Shown here one piece after another: positions 6,193 through 7,326 of a stretch of 7,326 nucleotides of DNA. Each line of letters starts with the position of its first letter. Position 1 is the stretch's first letter. This DNA comes from Bordetella parapertussis (lineage in GTDB: Bacteria > Pseudomonadota > Gammaproteobacteria > Burkholderiales > Burkholderiaceae_D): assembly GCA_945867725.1 (NCBI GenBank), contig CAMBJI010000097.1, forward strand, positions 1-7,326. The letters run 5' to 3'. The position numbers and the translations under genes were made by a program. The notes beneath the pieces are model-generated. The model saw only the letters and a list, made by a program, of their open reading frames with translations, made no database searches and was not told the DNA's origin.

Positions 6193-6484
6193 GGAGTTGG
6201 ATACATTCCTGGGTAAGGGTCAGTGTTCATCTTGTGTCGTCAACAATGCGCACAAAGATTGCTGTTGGCAAAAGCAGCCGATGATAGCTTGCGATGGACC
6301 GGCGACACAAGAAATGCATTCGTATTCGCAAGTGCAGGCACGTACATCGGACATTTTTTTCTTGTAATCGGTAGTTTTTCCCGTCTGTGCTTTTTCAGGG
6401 CGCGCATAGGCGCTCGTTTCCGCTCATGGCACGTGATTTGCGATGCAGTGCAGGCTTCTTCCCTCAATAAGCAAGGAGAAATAA
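6193..6484. other. Divergent intergenic region between the SET gene and the DUF4142 gene
   Basis: The 292-bp gap must contain promoters for both divergent genes. On the minus strand TTGACG (complement of 6242-6237) resembles a -35 hexamer but has no matching -10. The plus-strand side shows no recognisable promoter pair. The only firm signal is the strong AAGGAGA ribosome-binding site at 6473-6479. The open frames here have no recognisable protein character and overlap on both strands, so no gene is called. Confidence 0.5.
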
Positions 6485-7255
6485 ATGCCCATGCATCAAA
6501 TCAAGTCCGGTGTTGCCGGAATTTTCTTCGGATTGGTTAGTACCGCACTGCTGACGAATTCACTCACCGTTCATCCTCAGGAGAAAGGGAACAAACCTTC
6601 TGCATCGCAAAGCAATGAAACTTCATCCGGTGTTTCGCAGGCCAAATTGAATCAATCTGATGAGCGAATGCTAAAGCAACTCGCTCAGGCAAATCTCGCC
6701 GAAATCGCTCTGGGTAAGCTGGCGCAGGAAAAAGCCCAAAGCAATGAAGTCAAAAGTTTTGCCAAAAAAATGCTTGATGATCATATGAAAGCGCAAGATG
6801 AGCTGAAACAGCTGGCCCAGTCCAAGGGGGTTAGTTTACCTGCCGAGATAGATCGTCAGCAGCAATCAGTCGAGAAAAAATTGGCAGCACTCTCAGGAGA
6901 AAAATTCGACCGACAGTACATGAACCATGAGAGCACGCGCGCGCTGAAGGACACACACCGACTGCTTGAGCGCATCAACAGCAAGGCAGAAGATGTTGAC
7001 TTGAAAAGCTATGCCAGCAAAATCATCGCTGCGGTGGAAACCCATCAGCAAATGGCTAACGATACTCGCAAAAATCTCAAGCCAACCAGCGAGGGTAAAA
7101 GTGGTTCGGGTAAATCGGAGTCATCAGAATCACCGGCATCGTCCGGAGCATCCGGTGAATCTGGCGCGGGCGATGGAACCGTTAAACCGGGTGGGGCGTA
7201 CGATTCAGGTGCTCCAGGCGGTGCCTCAGGAGGAGCCAGCAGCCCTCGCCAGTAA
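6485..7255 (+). CDS. Exported DUF4142 domain protein with Gly/Ser-rich C-terminal tail
   Basis: The 256-residue protein begins with a hydrophobic export segment (about residues 7-27). A polar linker leads to a mostly helical DUF4142 domain at about 58-198. Family-like features are DERMLKQLAQANLAEIALGKLA, VKSFAKKMLDDHMKAQDELK with the Asp-His pair near 99-100, GVSLPAEID, FDRQYMNHES and AAVETHQQMAND. DUF4142 proteins are predicted ferritin-like helical bundles in the periplasm or outer membrane; their function is not established. The last 55 or so residues are low-complexity, made mainly of Gly, Ser, Ala, Glu and Lys, and likely disordered. The start is well supported: AAGGAGA at 6473-6479 lies five bases before ATG at 6485, although a second ATG at 6491 could also serve. 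It is divergent from the SET gene; no partner gene is visible. Confidence 0.9.
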   Translation: MPMHQIKSGVAGIFFGLVSTALLTNSLTVHPQEKGNKPSASQSNETSSGVSQAKLNQSDERMLKQLAQANLAEIALGKLAQEKAQSNEVKSFAKKMLDDHMKAQDELKQLAQSKGVSLPAEIDRQQQSVEKKLAALSGEKFDRQYMNHESTRALKDTHRLLERINSKAEDVDLKSYASKIIAAVETHQQMANDTRKNLKPTSEGKSGSGKSESSESPASSGASGESGAGDGTVKPGGAYDSGAPGGASGGASSPRQ

Positions 7256-7326
7256 GCACTGCGCAGGTCAGGACAGGAAGCTTTGGGTAAAATGGTGGCC
7301 TTCTGGCCGCACGGCGATGAACTTGC
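7256..7326. other. Right window edge, no assignable gene
   Basis: After the DUF4142 stop codon there is a TAAAAT word at 7288-7293, which could be a -10 element, but no -35 partner is seen. The ATG at 7292 opens a frame of 11 codons to the edge, and another ATG lies at 7318. Either could begin a next gene; the sequence is too short to decide. No intrinsic terminator for DUF4142 is present here. Confidence 0.3.

Noticed and set aside
5996..6540. Open frames of 105-123 codons across the SET/DUF4142 gap
   Set aside because: They overlap real genes or each other on opposite strands, show no domain, and lack ribosome-binding sites.

Overview
The window looks like an ordinary chromosomal segment of a Gram-negative proteobacterium. 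It is most likely a betaproteobacterium of the Burkholderiales, possibly Oxalobacteraceae; this is inferred from the gene set, the exported proteins with classical signal peptides, the c-type cytochrome and the moderate base composition, not from a marker gene. No rRNA, tRNA, CRISPR array, insertion sequence, integrase or phage gene was seen.

Layout. (1) 1-586, minus: the N-terminal part of a TerC-family membrane protein, cut by the window edge. (2) 726-1619, plus: a LysR-type regulator of the NhaR kind with a TTG start, transcribed away from the TerC gene across a 139-bp gap that holds a 9-bp inverted repeat. (3) 1637-1668: a terminator shared by the regulator and the facing cytochrome gene. 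(4) 1686-2006, minus: a small exported c-type cytochrome. (5) 2141-3427, minus: a PQQ-dependent sugar (sorbosone-type) dehydrogenase, intact except for one in-frame TAA at codon 70. (6) 3725-4690, minus: an exported seven-repeat YVTN beta-propeller. (7) 4691-5058: a 368-bp gap that contains a possible structured RNA leader ahead of folE. (8) 5059-5634, plus: folE, GTP cyclohydrolase I. (9) 5668-6192, minus: a SET-domain lysine methyltransferase with a lysine-rich tail, converging on folE. (10) 6485-7255, plus: an exported DUF4142 protein with a Gly/Ser-rich tail. (11) 7256-7326: the edge, with no gene that can be assigned.

How the parts may work together. Sections 4-6 read as a periplasmic oxidation module on one strand: a PQQ enzyme, a cytochrome c that could take its electrons, and a beta-propeller of the type found beside PQQ-linked catabolism. 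Hairpin terminators follow both the propeller and the dehydrogenase, so these are probably three separate transcription units and not one operon. The dehydrogenase may be inactive in this strain because of the stop codon. FolE (pterin/folate synthesis), the SET protein, DUF4142 and TerC/NhaR show no obvious functional link to that module.

The points most worth a second look are the single in-frame stop in an otherwise clean PQQ dehydrogenase, the folE leader (possible folate-sensing RNA), and the bacterial SET methyltransferase with a histone-like tail. I do not see convincing evidence for a wholly new system.
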